Assembly: GCA_030065855.1 (NCBI GenBank) | Contig: JASJCT010000030.1 | Coordinates: forward strand, 1-59,174 | Direction of reading: 5' to 3' | Source of the DNA: Myxococcota bacterium | GTDB lineage: Bacteria > Myxococcota_A > Polyangia > JAAYKL01 | Length of the DNA stretch: 59,174 bases | Made by a program: the position numbers and the translations under genes | Notes under the pieces: generated by a model | What the model was told of the DNA's origin: nothing | The model's database searches: none | What the model saw: the letters and a program-made list of their open reading frames with translations, nothing else | In this document: positions 1 through 9,745 of the stretch, piece after piece | How the letters are laid out: each line of letters starts with the position of its first letter | Numbering within the stretch: position 1 is the first letter of the stretch

Positions 1-168
1 GCGATAAAACCAAACCACAACCGTTTTTTTAGAATCTCGGAAACCAGAGGAACTAAATGCAAAAAAAACAAACCAAATATTCTAATATTTTTCAACCCTT
101 ATCAAAATGAAACCATTATTGGCCGGTTAAGATGGAAACGATTCAGGCGATTGGTCGATACGTAGGAC

Positions 169-1170
169 ATGAAACCTCAGCACATTATTTTTTGGGCGAC
201 ATCTGCCGTGTGCGGATGTCTGGACGTAAACCTGCTCGATGAGATGCAGCCGGCCACGTCAGCATTGGACGGTGGGAATGAACCAGGCGATGGGAGCGAT
301 ACTGAAAATCCAATAGATACATCTGACGAAGACGAGCCTGAGGCAGATACCGCTGATAGCGAGGCGCCAAATCCCCAGGAAATGCAGTGCGATGCGGCCG
401 AACGAAGAGATCGCTATTTTTGCATCGCCGAAGGATCCACGTCAGCATCCCTGAGATTCAAAACAGATGAGCCTGCGGTTGTTTCGGTAATCGTCGCGGG
501 CAATGAACGGCCAGGTATCTTTTCAGAAGCCTGGTCAGAGGTGCATCACGTCATCGTGGGCAATCTAGCTATTGGGGTCGAGACATCTATTGCAGTTGAG
601 ATAGAGGATGTGAATACCAACACGCGCAGTTTGGACGTGACCGTCGCAGGTCTCGGTGGTCCAACAGTGGTCATCACGGAAATCCTCGCCAACCCATTGG
701 GACCAGAGCCATCCCAAGAGTTTGTCGAAATCGCAAATCTCAGCAGGACCGAGGCGGTCGACATCTCCAATTGGATGATCGATGACAATGGGGATGCAGA
801 CGGAGATCTTCTTCCGCCAAACACGCATCTTATGCCATGCCAGGTGGCTTTGCTGGTATCTCCGGATTACAGTCCCAATGAGGGGTCAGACCCGGAAGCA
901 GCACCGGGTACCCTCATCATCACCCTGGATACAAGTATTGGTTCAAATGGACTCAAGAACTCAGAGGCAGAGTCTGTTGAACTCTACAATGCATCTGGTG
1001 TGCTGATGAGTCAATATAGAGGGAATGCCCGTGCACCTGCAGACGGATGCGGGACTGTTCGGATCACAGCAGAAGCGCCAGATGGCGATCCCGATGCCTT
1101 TGCACCTGAGCCAAACAGGAGTGCAACCCCAGGTAACGTGCCGACACTAATAAGAAAAATACACCTCTGA
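169..1170 (+). CDS. Lamin-tail-domain surface lipoprotein with acidic linker
   Basis: The 333-residue product begins with a short hydrophobic segment ending in VCGC, a plausible lipobox, so it is probably anchored to a membrane through a lipidated Cys near residue 17. Residues about 30-70 are rich in Asp, Glu, Ser and Thr, like the linkers of other lipoproteins here. From about residue 165, the pattern [10 protein letters not shown], then EFVEIANLS, then a D-x-SNW-type strand is typical of the lamin-tail (LTD) Ig-like fold found in many secreted bacterial proteins, where it probably mediates binding. The middle section (about 75-160) looks like another beta domain. No catalytic motif is visible. 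The stop lies 7 bp from the convergent end of the next gene. The start is the first ATG after a weak purine stretch and is not certain. Confidence 0.75.
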   Translation: MKPQHIIFWATSAVCGCLDVNLLDEMQPATSALDGGNEPGDGSDTENPIDTSDEDEPEADTADSEAPNPQEMQCDAAERRDRYFCIAEGSTSASLRFKTDEPAVVSVIVAGNERPGIFSEAWSEVHHVIVGNLAIGVETSIAVEIEDVNTNTRSLDVTVAGLGGPTVVITEILANPLGPEPSQEFVEIANLSRTEAVDISNWMIDDNGDADGDLLPPNTHLMPCQVALLVSPDYSPNEGSDPEAAPGTLIITLDTSIGSNGLKNSEAESVELYNASGVLMSQYRGNARAPADGCGTVRITAEAPDGDPDAFAPEPNRSATPGNVPTLIRKIHL

Positions 1171-1177
1171 AAGCGAT

Positions 1178-2941
1178 TTATGCTCGCATCCCACCCAACA
1201 GAGAAAACAGGGATATGATACCCTCGTTCGAACGATATCCGGTCGTCGAGCACCCTCCTGGGTCGCGATTGTCGAAATCTGCATCTGAGTCGCTGTCCGA
1301 ATCTGAATCGCTGTCTGAGTCTGAATCACTGTCTGCATCTGAGTCGCTGTCCGAATCTGAATCACTGTCTGAGTCTGAGTCTGAATCTGTGTCCGTATCG
1401 CTATCTGTGTCCGTATCAGTATCAGTATCCGTGTCCGTATCAGTATCTGTGTCAGTATCCGCATCCGTATCTGTGTCAGTGTCAGTATCCGTATCTGTGT
1501 CTGTATCCACTGCGCCGCATTCAGACGTGTCGAATTTGCAAAGATCAGTGGTGCACTTCAAGGTACCCGATGGTTCACCGAGTGACTCGCAGGTTTGACC
1601 GTTCAAATCGTCCCCATCACATTCTTCCCACAATAAATCGTCGATGCGTCCATTGCCGCAGGCAGATGCGAGTTGCATGGTGGTACAGTGGACAGATCCG
1701 CCCTGGTTGATAATGTCCCTTGATGGGATGCCTACCACTGTATATTCCGATCCGAGGATATCCCGATATGCCTGTAGCGCGGATTCGTCATAGCTGCTGT
1801 TATAGGTCGGTACTAAGACCATCTTATTTACCATCAATGAATTTGAATAGGTGTAAGTGCCAGACATTTGAACCCGGTGCACGACAAAGGACTCACCGTC
1901 TAAATTAGTCGCATTTTCCATTATTTGTTCATTTGCGTCAGCCGTGGATTCCCAATTCGATCCCTCCATGATGATGATGTCCAAAGGGGTCACCAATTTT
2001 TGGAGCAAATCTACGTGCCCGGTGCCGAATCCACCTGAATTAGGCGGTGTTCGAAGCCAGATGAATTTCTCACAGCCCAGGTATTTTTGGCAGATGGTCT
2101 CTACCTCTTCCTGAGTGTCTGCATCTGGGTTGTTCCAGCCCTGATTGTCATCCCAGACATCATCGGACATGATGCACGTTCCCTTGCCATCGGTCATGTA
2201 ATTGCCGCCTTCGAAGTTGAACTCGTATTCATCGCTGCCGCCTTCGAGGCCATAGCTGGTAACGCCGATATCATTTGCTAGGATTGTCGGTGCTCTGTTG
2301 GCGCCCGGATATTGATTATTGTAATAATTTACATCAACAATTGATAGATAACCTTCTCCATCTGCTTCATAAATGCTGAGCGGGCCAAAGTCGCGGGTCC
2401 ATTTCCTGTTTAGGTTATCGACACGCAGGCACCGGCCGCGATCCGCATCAACGCCCATTTGTTGCAGGGAGCTCTCACAACTGCTGACGTTGTTGCCAGT
2501 GAGCACGATTACTGGAGCGCCACCCTCTGATGTCCCGGCTTCTACCATATCCCGCAGCATGGTGGAGAATCCCCATTCACCGGTTGACACGAGAAACGCC
2601 GCAGAAGGATCGAATTCAGCTGGCGCGCGATATCCCGGATCAGGCGGGGGTAACAATCGGTCATAGGCCATTGTGACACGAGGCCAGTAGGCCCGCTGTT
2701 TGCGTGCATGGTCCTTTAGGGCTTTGGTAGCGGCCTTTGGCAGGACCCCATAGGGCAGGCCGGTCTCCTCGGCAATGGCTTTGAGCAGCTCGGGATCCAT
2801 ATCATCAGCTGCATTCAGCTGGGCGCCTGCGGTGGTGGCAAAAAACATGCTGATGAGCAGTACCAGCAGTGCTCCTGTACCCCACATCAATCTCTGATTG
2901 GTAAAGTCGTTCGTCGCGCTAACTGTCTGTTTGTTTTGCAT
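1178..2941 (-). CDS. Secreted agmatine deiminase/PAD-family protein with SD/TD stalk and MYXO-CTERM-like tail
   Basis: A long N-terminal signal segment (hydrophobic core about residues 20-40, ending TTAGAQ) leads into a porphyromonas-type peptidylarginine deiminase/agmatine deiminase domain (about 95-415). Family signatures are present: [27 protein letters not shown] with the His/Asp pair, and [10 protein letters not shown] with the nucleophilic Cys. It should therefore hydrolyse a guanidino group (agmatine or peptidyl-arginine) outside the cytoplasm; the substrate cannot be decided. A Cys-rich segment (ACGNGRIDD...EECDGDD...) resembles the myxococcal CGNG/EECDG repeat. About 75 residues of alternating TD then SD follow. 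The protein ends GGCSTTG, a short hydrophobic stretch and one Arg, like a degenerate MYXO-CTERM sorting tail. All catalytic positions seem intact, so it is probably active. Confidence 0.82.
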   Translation of the reverse strand: MQNKQTVSATNDFTNQRLMWGTGALLVLLISMFFATTAGAQLNAADDMDPELLKAIAEETGLPYGVLPKAATKALKDHARKQRAYWPRVTMAYDRLLPPPDPGYRAPAEFDPSAAFLVSTGEWGFSTMLRDMVEAGTSEGGAPVIVLTGNNVSSCESSLQQMGVDADRGRCLRVDNLNRKWTRDFGPLSIYEADGEGYLSIVDVNYYNNQYPGANRAPTILANDIGVTSYGLEGGSDEYEFNFEGGNYMTDGKGTCIMSDDVWDDNQGWNNPDADTQEEVETICQKYLGCEKFIWLRTPPNSGGFGTGHVDLLQKLVTPLDIIIMEGSNWESTADANEQIMENATNLDGESFVVHRVQMSGTYTYSNSLMVNKMVLVPTYNSSYDESALQAYRDILGSEYTVVGIPSRDIINQGGSVHCTTMQLASACGNGRIDDLLWEECDGDDLNGQTCESLGEPSGTLKCTTDLCKFDTSECGAVDTDTDTDTDTDTDTDADTDTDTDTDTDTDTDTDTDSDTDTDSDSDSDSDSDSDSDSDADSDSDSDSDSDSDSDSDADFDNRDPGGCSTTGYRSNEGIISLFSLLGGMRA

Positions 2942-3130
2942 CTTTTGATAATTCTCTCTGTTAGATATGTTTCGTAGTTTTGAATATTTTCATCGTTTCT
3001 CTGATTTTATAGTTTTTCACAGATAAAAGCAATGGATAGCCAGGGATAAAATGGCATATTGTTAGTCCAGCGTGACTTTATTTAATTATTCCAAATGGAC
3101 AGGGCCCAATGAATCGCAGTATGCAAAGGC

Positions 3131-4426
3131 ATGACGTTTACCCGTTACAAAGAGGCGGAATATCAACTGAACCAGGGACTGATTCGCCGTGGGCTTTCCC
3201 TGAGTCGCTGTGAGGTCAAGCCCAAAGACCCGGCTGCCAGGATGGCAGAAATGCACAGTTTTCTCGATGCATGTGGCAATCCCCAGCAGGGGATCCCGGC
3301 TGTTCACGTGGGTGGCACATCGGGCAAGGGATCAACAGCGGCTGCGGTGGCTGGGATCCTGACTGAAGCAGGGCTCAAGGTAGGCCTCCACATATCGCCC
3401 TATCTCCAGTCAGCTACTGAAAAAATATGGATTGCCGATAAATTCGTATCGTCGGATGACTTTGCAGATCTGGTGAACTGGGTCATGCCGATTGCCATGC
3501 CCCGGGTGCATCCAGATACGCCTGCGTCTATCCACGGTATGGCATCTGTGGCGATCGCACTGGAGGCGTTTCGACGAGAAAAGGTCGACGTCATGGTGTT
3601 CGAAGTGGGGTGTGGTGGTCGATATGACCTGACCTCTTTTGTCGACACGCGCGTGGCGATCATTACTAATGTAGGGTTGGATCACACCATCAGTTTGGGG
3701 CCCACCCTGATGGATATCGCTTGGCACAAGGCCGGCATTGCCAGATCCGGGGCACCGCTGATTACTGGCGCACGCGGCCCAGCACTCGAACCCATCAGAG
3801 CCGAGGCATCGACTGTTGGTGCACCGCTTATCGAAATACCCGATCCAGGAGATGCCTTATCCCATAATCGAGACATTGCCATCCGCGCTGCGACCGAGAT
3901 GGCAAATGTTATGAATGTAGCATTGACAGTTAGGTGTGTCGATCGCGGCATATTGCGCGTACGAATGGCAGGCCGAACCGAGGTGATGCCCAAAAATGGG
4001 CCTGGGCCTAAGGTGATTTTGGATGGGGCCCACAATGCAGAAAAACTGGCAGTGGCCATCAATGCCGCGCTCGACCTTGCAGAACCAGGGCCTAAAGTCG
4101 GCATCTTTGGCTTCTTGGGAACCAAAGCAAAACCAGAGATCCTGACATCTATAAACGGGCGATTTGACCACGTGATTGCAACCGAACCCCATGTCTATGC
4201 AAAGACCCCATGTCCTGCGGAAAAGACAGCAGAGATGCTTACCGAACTCGGCTATTGCCCGACAATCGAGCCCAACGTGTCTAAAGCCCTTGATAGTGCC
4301 ATGACCCAGGCTGGACCAGACGGGACAGTGTTAATCACCGGATCCTTCTATCTCGTGGGTGAGGTGCGAGAGCGCTGGTATCCCAAAAAATCAGTGGTTG
4401 AACAGCGCAGTTCTTGGCCTAGCTGA
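3131..4426 (+). CDS. folC: Bifunctional folylpolyglutamate synthase/dihydrofolate synthase
   Basis: This Mur-ligase-superfamily enzyme of 431 residues has the usual FolC length. It attaches glutamate to dihydropteroate and/or tetrahydrofolate, using ATP, in the cytoplasm. The ATP-binding P-loop HVGGTSGKGST lies at about residues 57-67. The central motif VFEVGCGGRYDLTS and the segment ITNVGLDH at about 155-190 fit the metal and folate sites, and ILDGAHNAEK at about 300 is the C-terminal domain signature. It stands alone, between the minus-strand deiminase gene and the lipoprotein pair, with no other folate gene nearby. The ATG is preceded closely by AAAGG, which is tight for a ribosome site, so a slightly different start is possible. 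Whether it has both activities cannot be told from sequence. Confidence 0.92.
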   Translation: MTFTRYKEAEYQLNQGLIRRGLSLSRCEVKPKDPAARMAEMHSFLDACGNPQQGIPAVHVGGTSGKGSTAAAVAGILTEAGLKVGLHISPYLQSATEKIWIADKFVSSDDFADLVNWVMPIAMPRVHPDTPASIHGMASVAIALEAFRREKVDVMVFEVGCGGRYDLTSFVDTRVAIITNVGLDHTISLGPTLMDIAWHKAGIARSGAPLITGARGPALEPIRAEASTVGAPLIEIPDPGDALSHNRDIAIRAATEMANVMNVALTVRCVDRGILRVRMAGRTEVMPKNGPGPKVILDGAHNAEKLAVAINAALDLAEPGPKVGIFGFLGTKAKPEILTSINGRFDHVIATEPHVYAKTPCPAEKTAEMLTELGYCPTIEPNVSKALDSAMTQAGPDGTVLITGSFYLVGEVRERWYPKKSVVEQRSSWPS

Positions 4427-4701
4427 TACCTACCTCAGAAACCTCTCCGCCAATCATTCTCTGCACTGGAAAAGGGGTTGGGATATCTCTGGGGCAGGGG
4501 GCACAAAGGACCATGCCGGGGTTGCGATTTCGGGCGTAGCAACAGTTGCAAAAATATGATACATGTTATAAATATACACACTGTTTTATATGTTTGCATT
4601 TTGTTTTAATTTCAACACTTTGCTTGAAATTGCTTGACTTTTTCCATGTTACAGTGATTTGTTTAGCGTTGGCATAACACTAGCCCAATATGGAGGACAA
4701 C

Positions 4702-6342
4702 ATGAAAAGTAAATATCTCGGCCCCCTGGTATTGTTTACTATTATAATAGGCCCTTTTGGGCTGAGCAGTTGCGGCGATGATGACGATGATGGCGCAGAT
4801 AACACGGATTCCGATACCAGTACAGTTTTGGACACGGATTCCGATACCAGTACGGATCTGGACACGGATACAGACACCGATACAGATACGGATACAGACA
4901 CAGATACAGACAATGCTGCGCCCACAGCGACTATCCTTCAGCCCCAGGACAACGCCCAGGTCATGGCTGGGTCGCCCCTGGACTTTGTCGGCACTGGCAC
5001 TGACCCTGAGGATGGAGCACTAACCGGCGCTTCCCTTGTGTGGACGAGCGATCTGGATGGCCAGATCGGCGTTGGTGCCAGTGTGAGCACCGGACTGGTC
5101 ACTGTGGGTACCCACACCATCACCTTGACTGCTACTGACTCGGGCGGTCGGACCGGAACAGCTTCGATTTCACTGGAGGTGGTAGATAAGTTTTCGCCAG
5201 TCGTATCGATCTCCTCTCCAGAAGCCGGCAACACCTTTTTTCAAGGCGCGACCATCGATTTTGTTTGTCAGGCCACTGACGTGGAAGACGGCACCATTCC
5301 GAACGCCAAGATCGCTTGGACGAGCGACCTGGATGGCCAGATCGGCGTAGGCGCGTCCGTGAGCAATGCGCTGATAACGATCGGAACCCACACGATCACC
5401 TGCACGGCCACGGATTCTGACGGCATGACCGGCAGCGACGCAGTTGACATCAATGTGCTGAGCAATCAGGCGCCAGTCGTGGATATTACCTCACCGGGCG
5501 ACGGCGACTTCTTAAAAACAAACACCACTATCCAGTTCACCGGCACTGCGACTGACCCACAGGAGGGCGCCCTCAGCGGCGCGAGTCTGATCTGGTTTGC
5601 CAACGGGAATCAGATCGGCATCGGCGCCGGCGTGCAGACCGTGCTGCTCAAAGACGATTACGAGATTCGCCTTGAAGCCACTGATACCGATGGCAATGTG
5701 GGGAGCCAGGCCATCAACATCCATGTGGTGGACAACCTGCCCCCCGAATGCACTATCCTAACGCCAGAGGAGGGGGATGCGCTCATCCAGAACGCGAGCA
5801 CGAACTTCCAAGTATCTTGCGAAGATCCAGATGGCAGTGAAATCGGCAATGAGCAAATCCGCTGGTCCAGCAATGTGGACGGGGATATCGGCATTGGCGC
5901 AACGGTTACCAATACCCTGGTCACCCTGGGTGCGCACCAGATCACGGTCTGCGCCAAGGATAGCACTGACCCGGCACTAGAGGGATGTGAGACCATCAAT
6001 GTAGCAGTGATAGAGGAGCCTGTCTGCGAAGGGCTGATTATGGGTGGATTCTGCTGGTACTTTGGCGATCAAGGACTGTCTTGCGATGCGGTGTGCGCTG
6101 ACCACGGTGGATATCACGAGGCCACGCGGACGTATGCGGGCAGTCACGGCACCAATGAGCAGTGCAACGACCTGTTGACCGCGTTTGGAGCTGCCGCCAC
6201 GTTCACTTGGGACGGCACTAACCCGTCGGGCCTCGGCTGTGCCGAATGGAACACTGCTGAGCGCTGGCGCATCATCGACGCCCCCACTGTTTCTAGCTCA
6301 GCCGGGATGTGGTACAGGCGCGTGTGCGCGTGCAATGGGTAG
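4702..6342 (+). CDS. Ig-repeat lipoprotein with TD linker (paralogue 1)
   Basis: I chose the second ATG (4702) because GGAGG at 4691-4695 would otherwise lie inside the coding region. The 546-residue product has a signal peptide with lipobox LSSC and an acidic Asp run. A TD-rich linker (about residues 30-70) precedes four Ig/PKD-like repeats of about 90 residues, each opening with a P-x-V-x-I-x-S/T-P strand and containing a WTSDLDGQIGIGA-like turn. The last 100 residues form a Cys-rich domain starting MGGFCWYFG, with CDAVCADHGGY and ending RRVCACNG. This C-terminal domain may be lectin-like, but that is a guess. No enzyme motif is visible. The next gene is a close paralogue in the same orientation, so this is a tandem duplication. 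The role is probably cell-surface binding or adhesion. Confidence 0.8.
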   Translation: MKSKYLGPLVLFTIIIGPFGLSSCGDDDDDGADNTDSDTSTVLDTDSDTSTDLDTDTDTDTDTDTDTDTDNAAPTATILQPQDNAQVMAGSPLDFVGTGTDPEDGALTGASLVWTSDLDGQIGVGASVSTGLVTVGTHTITLTATDSGGRTGTASISLEVVDKFSPVVSISSPEAGNTFFQGATIDFVCQATDVEDGTIPNAKIAWTSDLDGQIGVGASVSNALITIGTHTITCTATDSDGMTGSDAVDINVLSNQAPVVDITSPGDGDFLKTNTTIQFTGTATDPQEGALSGASLIWFANGNQIGIGAGVQTVLLKDDYEIRLEATDTDGNVGSQAINIHVVDNLPPECTILTPEEGDALIQNASTNFQVSCEDPDGSEIGNEQIRWSSNVDGDIGIGATVTNTLVTLGAHQITVCAKDSTDPALEGCETINVAVIEEPVCEGLIMGGFCWYFGDQGLSCDAVCADHGGYHEATRTYAGSHGTNEQCNDLLTAFGAAATFTWDGTNPSGLGCAEWNTAERWRIIDAPTVSSSAGMWYRRVCACNG

Positions 6343-6583
6343 GCGCGCTCTGATCGCCTGTCGATAGATACAACCCGCCCCCATTTTTTAATTTATTACT
6401 TTTGTTGTGATTTTGTTTTATAAAGGATGGTTTGCGTTGCTATTTATAATAATTAATTACATAAAATAAACATAATGTTCATATTTTTTATAATTGATGT
6501 TTTTTTATAGATAGTGCTTGACCATTAACTCCCTGAGCAGTCTCATTTCACAATGAAATAAAACGGCAAAAAAGGAGGACCCA

Positions 6584-8317
6584 ATGAAAGGACAGTTTCG
6601 CCTAACCCAACTGTTGTTTACCTTTATCATCTGCCAACTAGGGCTGAATGGCTGCGGCCCTGACGGAGACGGGGACGCGTTTGCCTCGGATTCCGATAGC
6701 AGTGCGGATCTGGACACAGATACGGATACTGGTATGGATGCAGATACGGACACTGATACCGATACGGATACCGATACGGACACTGATACCGATACGGACA
6801 CTGATACCGATACGGACACTGATACCGATACGGACACTGATACCGATACGGACACTGATACCGATACCGATACAGACAACACTGCACCCACAGCGACCAT
6901 TTCTCAACCCCAGGATAGCGCCCAGGTCATGGCTGGTTCGCCCCTGGACTTTGTTGGCACTGGAACCGACCTCGAGGACGGATCATTGACCGGCGCTTCA
7001 CTTGTCTGGACGAGTGACCTGGATGGCCAGCTCGGTACAGGGGACAGTGTGAGCACCGGGCTCGCCACAGTGGGTGTGCACACCATTACCTTGACGGCGA
7101 CTGACTCGGGTGGCTTGAGCGGAACTGCTGCGATTTCACTGAAGGTGGTAGATACGTTTCCGCCAGAGGCATCGATCACCTCTCCTGAAGCCGGAGATGC
7201 CTTTTTGCAGGGCGTGTCGATCGGTTTTACATGCGAGGCCACTGACGTGGAGGACGGCACCATTCCAAACAGCAGTATCGTCTGGACGAGCGACCTGGAT
7301 GGCCAGTTAGGTATTGGCGCCAGCGTGACCAATGCATTGATCACGTTAGGAACCCACACGATTACCTGCACGGCCACGGATTCTGACGGCATGATCGGTA
7401 ACGACTCAATCGACATAAATATTGTAGATCAATACCTGCCAGTGGTGGATATCACGTCACCAGAGGATGAAGATCTGATCAAGGCGAACACTTCCATTGT
7501 GTTCACTGGTACTGCGGTGGACGAGGAGGATGGCCAGATCAGTGGTGAGCAGCTGGTTTGGTATGCCAACGGCGATCAGCTCGGTACGGGTGCTAGCATT
7601 CAAACCGCACTGCCTCTAGGCAACTACGAGATCCGTCTAGAAGCCACTGATTCTGATGGCGGGGTGGGGGTTGGCACTATTGACATTCAGGTGGTGGACA
7701 ACCTGCCGCCCGAGTGCACCATTTTGAAACCGAGTGATGGAGACACGCTCCTTCAGAACGAGAGCACGGACTTCGAGGTGTTTTGCGAGGATCCGGACGG
7801 CAGTGCCATCGGCAACGGGAAAATCCGCTGGTTCAGCGATGTGGACGGGACCCTAGGCATCGGCGCATCTGTCACCAACACCCTGACCACGCTGGGTGCG
7901 CACCAGATCACAGTCTGCGCCAAGGACAGCACGGATCCGACACTCGAAGGCTGTGCATCCATAAACATAACGGTTGCTGAGGAACTAGACTGCGCCGGTC
8001 TGGAGATGGGTGGATTCTGCTGGTATTTTGGCGAAGACGGCCAGTCTTGCGACGCGGTGTGTGAGGACCACGGTGGATATCACGAAGCCACGCGGACCTA
8101 TGCTGGCAGCGACGGCACCAACGCCCAGTGCAACGACCTATTGACCGCGTTTGGGGCTGCCTCCACCTTCACCTCGGATGGCGACAACACAAGGGGCGTT
8201 GGCTGTACTGAAGTTGCTGCGTTTACTAACTGGGAGCGCTGGCGCATCACCAACATCCCCACGGATGCGAGCGCATTCCTAGAGAATCACAGGCGCGTGT
8301 GCGCGTGTAATAAGTAG
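6584..8317 (+). CDS. Ig-repeat lipoprotein with expanded TD linker (paralogue 2)
   Basis: The 577-residue product starts after AAAGGAGG with good spacing. The lipobox is LNGC at about residues 21-24. The TD linker (about 38-98) is longer than in the neighbouring paralogue because of perfect 18-bp DNA repeats. Then come four Ig-like repeats with the same WTSDLDGQLG-type turns, and a C-terminal Cys-rich domain beginning MGGFCWYFGEDG and ending HRRVCACNK. Similarity to the upstream gene runs over the whole length, while the linkers differ in size. The function is unknown; a surface-exposed adhesive or binding lipoprotein is the simplest reading. The 241-bp gap before it is AT-rich and may carry its own promoter. 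Confidence 0.8.
   Translation: MKGQFRLTQLLFTFIICQLGLNGCGPDGDGDAFASDSDSSADLDTDTDTGMDADTDTDTDTDTDTDTDTDTDTDTDTDTDTDTDTDTDTDTDTDTDTDNTAPTATISQPQDSAQVMAGSPLDFVGTGTDLEDGSLTGASLVWTSDLDGQLGTGDSVSTGLATVGVHTITLTATDSGGLSGTAAISLKVVDTFPPEASITSPEAGDAFLQGVSIGFTCEATDVEDGTIPNSSIVWTSDLDGQLGIGASVTNALITLGTHTITCTATDSDGMIGNDSIDINIVDQYLPVVDITSPEDEDLIKANTSIVFTGTAVDEEDGQISGEQLVWYANGDQLGTGASIQTALPLGNYEIRLEATDSDGGVGVGTIDIQVVDNLPPECTILKPSDGDTLLQNESTDFEVFCEDPDGSAIGNGKIRWFSDVDGTLGIGASVTNTLTTLGAHQITVCAKDSTDPTLEGCASINITVAEELDCAGLEMGGFCWYFGEDGQSCDAVCEDHGGYHEATRTYAGSDGTNAQCNDLLTAFGAASTFTSDGDNTRGVGCTEVAAFTNWERWRITNIPTDASAFLENHRRVCACNK
6743..6862 (+). repeat. In-frame 18-bp tandem repeats coding for TD linker
   Basis: The unit GATACGGACACTGATACC occurs perfectly five times in a row from 6773 to 6862 (starts 6773, 6791, 6809, 6827, 6845). 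One more perfect copy is at 6743-6760, separated by a 12-bp shortened version. Each unit encodes three Asp-Thr pairs, so gain or loss of a unit would change linker length by six residues without breaking the frame. The upstream paralogue has a shorter, less regular tract. Confidence 0.95.
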
Positions 8318-8335
8318 GTTAGGAATTCATCCAAT

Positions 8336-8410
8336 GTCGTCATTCCCGTGCAGACTGGAATCTAGATAAATATAAGAAGTTACTTGGGGCCCCGCCTGCG
8401 CAGGGACGAC
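8336..8410. repeat. Degenerate palindromic intergenic repeat (CGTCATTCCCG type)
   Basis: The left arm (from 8336) begins GTCGTCATTCCCGTGCAG and the right arm (8389-8410) ends GCGCAGGGACGAC, so the outer ends are inverted copies of each other with mismatches. The element resembles the better-preserved inverted repeat at 23744-23809, and both look like members of the common CGTCATTCCCGC mobile-repeat type. It lies between a lipoprotein gene and the LysM gene. Confidence 0.55.
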
Positions 8411-8450
8411 GAAACAGTCGATAAACCCACCTTCCTCCAAATATTCAAAT

Positions 8451-8499
8451 ATCCTACATTTGGTTACAAAATTTGACATGTAGGATAAAACCCTACAAT
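8451..8499 (+). promoter_or_regulatory. Probable promoter with overlapping inverted repeat
   Basis: TTGACA at 8473-8478 and TACAAT at 8494-8499 form a sigma-70-like promoter with a short 15-bp spacer, 28 bp before the LysM/DUF882 gene start. A perfect 9-bp inverted repeat, ATCCTACAT (8451-8459) and ATGTAGGAT (8478-8486), overlaps the -35 region and spacer and could be an operator. No regulator gene is adjacent. Confidence 0.5.
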
Positions 8500-8526
8500 A
8501 GTGGACATAATAAGGGAGGTTGTTTC

Positions 8527-9606
8527 ATGAGGCTGAGGCAAGATGATGCATTATTTAGGTTTTTTACCGCACTCTTTTTTGCACTGACCACGTGGGCGAT
8601 CGGCTTATCTGCTTGGGCCGCAGGTCCGGTTGCCTCATCAGCCAAAACCCAGAAAGACCGCATCGAGGCGTACGAGATCAAGCCAGGGGATACCCTGCGG
8701 GGTATTGCTTTCGAACATGGGGTCGATGTGAACGAATTGATGGCCCTCAATGAAATTACAAATGCGGATAGTATTTTTGCAGGACATCTGCTGAAGCTGC
8801 CCCATGCATCAGAACACGGAAAGCTCACCAAGAACGGGGTCGTTCTGAATGTACCAAAGGGATTTACCCTATCGAGGATCGGGTCTGCGTATGGCGTTTC
8901 AGTGAGTGCTATTGTTCGGGCCAATCGACTCGAGAACCCGGATCGCTTGCGAGAGGGTCAACAACTCCTGATTCCAGGTGCAAAGAAGGTCGTTGTGCTC
9001 GTACCACCACCGCCGTGCTTTCAGGATCCTGTGACTTTGTACCGGATTCGGAATGATAAATCCGTAACGGTGCCTCTATGTTTCTGCAGTGGCAAGCCAA
9101 ACCCGGCTGCTTTAGATGCCCTGTCCAAATTGTCCGGACCGGTGGGAAAGAAAACCACTACCCGCCTGAACGCTCGCCTTTTGCTCTTACTTCAGAGAAT
9201 CGCTAAAAAGTATCCTGGCAAAAGGATTGAAATCGTCTCTGGATATCGACCCAAAAGGCAGGTGGGCAATGAATCCTACCACACCAAGGCCCGGGCTCTT
9301 GACTTCCGGGTCGAGGGGATCTCGAACCGGACGCTTGTTTCCTATTTGCGAACATTCGACAGGGTGGGCGTGGGCTATTATCCCAACTCTGTTTTCATCC
9401 ACCTGGATACGCGCGATAAGAAAGCCTATTGGATAGACTATTCTCGGCCAGGAGAGAAGGCCATTTACGGCCGTGCGTCCATGACAAAGAAAGACATCGA
9501 AGCCATTCGAAAGCACCGCCAGGAAAAACAATACAGCAAGCTCAAGGCCCAAGCCCGAGCTGCTGTATCCAAAACCATTGCTTCCCTTTCCACCAGAAAG
9601 GGATAG
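8527..9606 (+). CDS. LysM-domain protein with DUF882/M15-type peptidase domain
   Basis: The ATG at 8527 follows AAGGGAGG with 8-bp spacing and was preferred over an upstream in-frame start that lacks such a site and lies inside the promoter. The 359-residue product has a signal peptide (ending near SAWAAG), then two LysM motifs: IKPGDTLRGIAFEHGVDVNE and a second starting about 45 residues later. The C-terminal part from about 185 is a DUF882/YcbK-like D,D-peptidase-fold domain, with VSGYRPKRQ, YHTKARALDFRV and FIHLDTR giving the expected zinc ligands (H, D, H). It probably binds and trims peptidoglycan in the periplasm. The tail is Lys/Arg-rich. It appears to be transcribed alone. Confidence 0.85.
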   Translation: MRLRQDDALFRFFTALFFALTTWAIGLSAWAAGPVASSAKTQKDRIEAYEIKPGDTLRGIAFEHGVDVNELMALNEITNADSIFAGHLLKLPHASEHGKLTKNGVVLNVPKGFTLSRIGSAYGVSVSAIVRANRLENPDRLREGQQLLIPGAKKVVVLVPPPPCFQDPVTLYRIRNDKSVTVPLCFCSGKPNPAALDALSKLSGPVGKKTTTRLNARLLLLLQRIAKKYPGKRIEIVSGYRPKRQVGNESYHTKARALDFRVEGISNRTLVSYLRTFDRVGVGYYPNSVFIHLDTRDKKAYWIDYSRPGEKAIYGRASMTKKDIEAIRKHRQEKQYSKLKAQARAAVSKTIASLSTRKG

Positions 9607-9619
9607 TTGGGTGCATTGA

Positions 9620-9650
9620 AACAATGGACTGGGATTGTTGGCCTTTTTTT
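9620..9650 (+). terminator. Weak stem followed by a T tract
   Basis: AACAAT (9620-9625) and ATTGTT (9634-9639) can pair around an 8-base loop and are followed by GGCC and seven T residues. The stem is short and AT-rich, so this is only a possible intrinsic terminator for the LysM gene. Confidence 0.35.
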
Positions 9651-9745
9651 ATTAATGATATCAATAGCATTCATCTCTAAATTCATATTCTTTATTAATA
9701 AATATTCGCACGGATATCCGGCGCTGATTTTGGTCGATCGCATTT

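Noticed and set aside
1215..1598. Ser/Glu/Val repeat open frame on the plus strand
   Set aside because: It is the antisense of the TD/SD tract of the deiminase-like gene; the repeat keeps several frames open.
4359..4559. 66-codon frame after folC
   Set aside because: It overlaps the folC end in another frame and shows no start signal or known motif.
6505..6907. SVSVSV and similar repeat frames on the minus strand
   Set aside because: They are shadows of the 18-bp repeats coding the TD linker and have no ribosome site.
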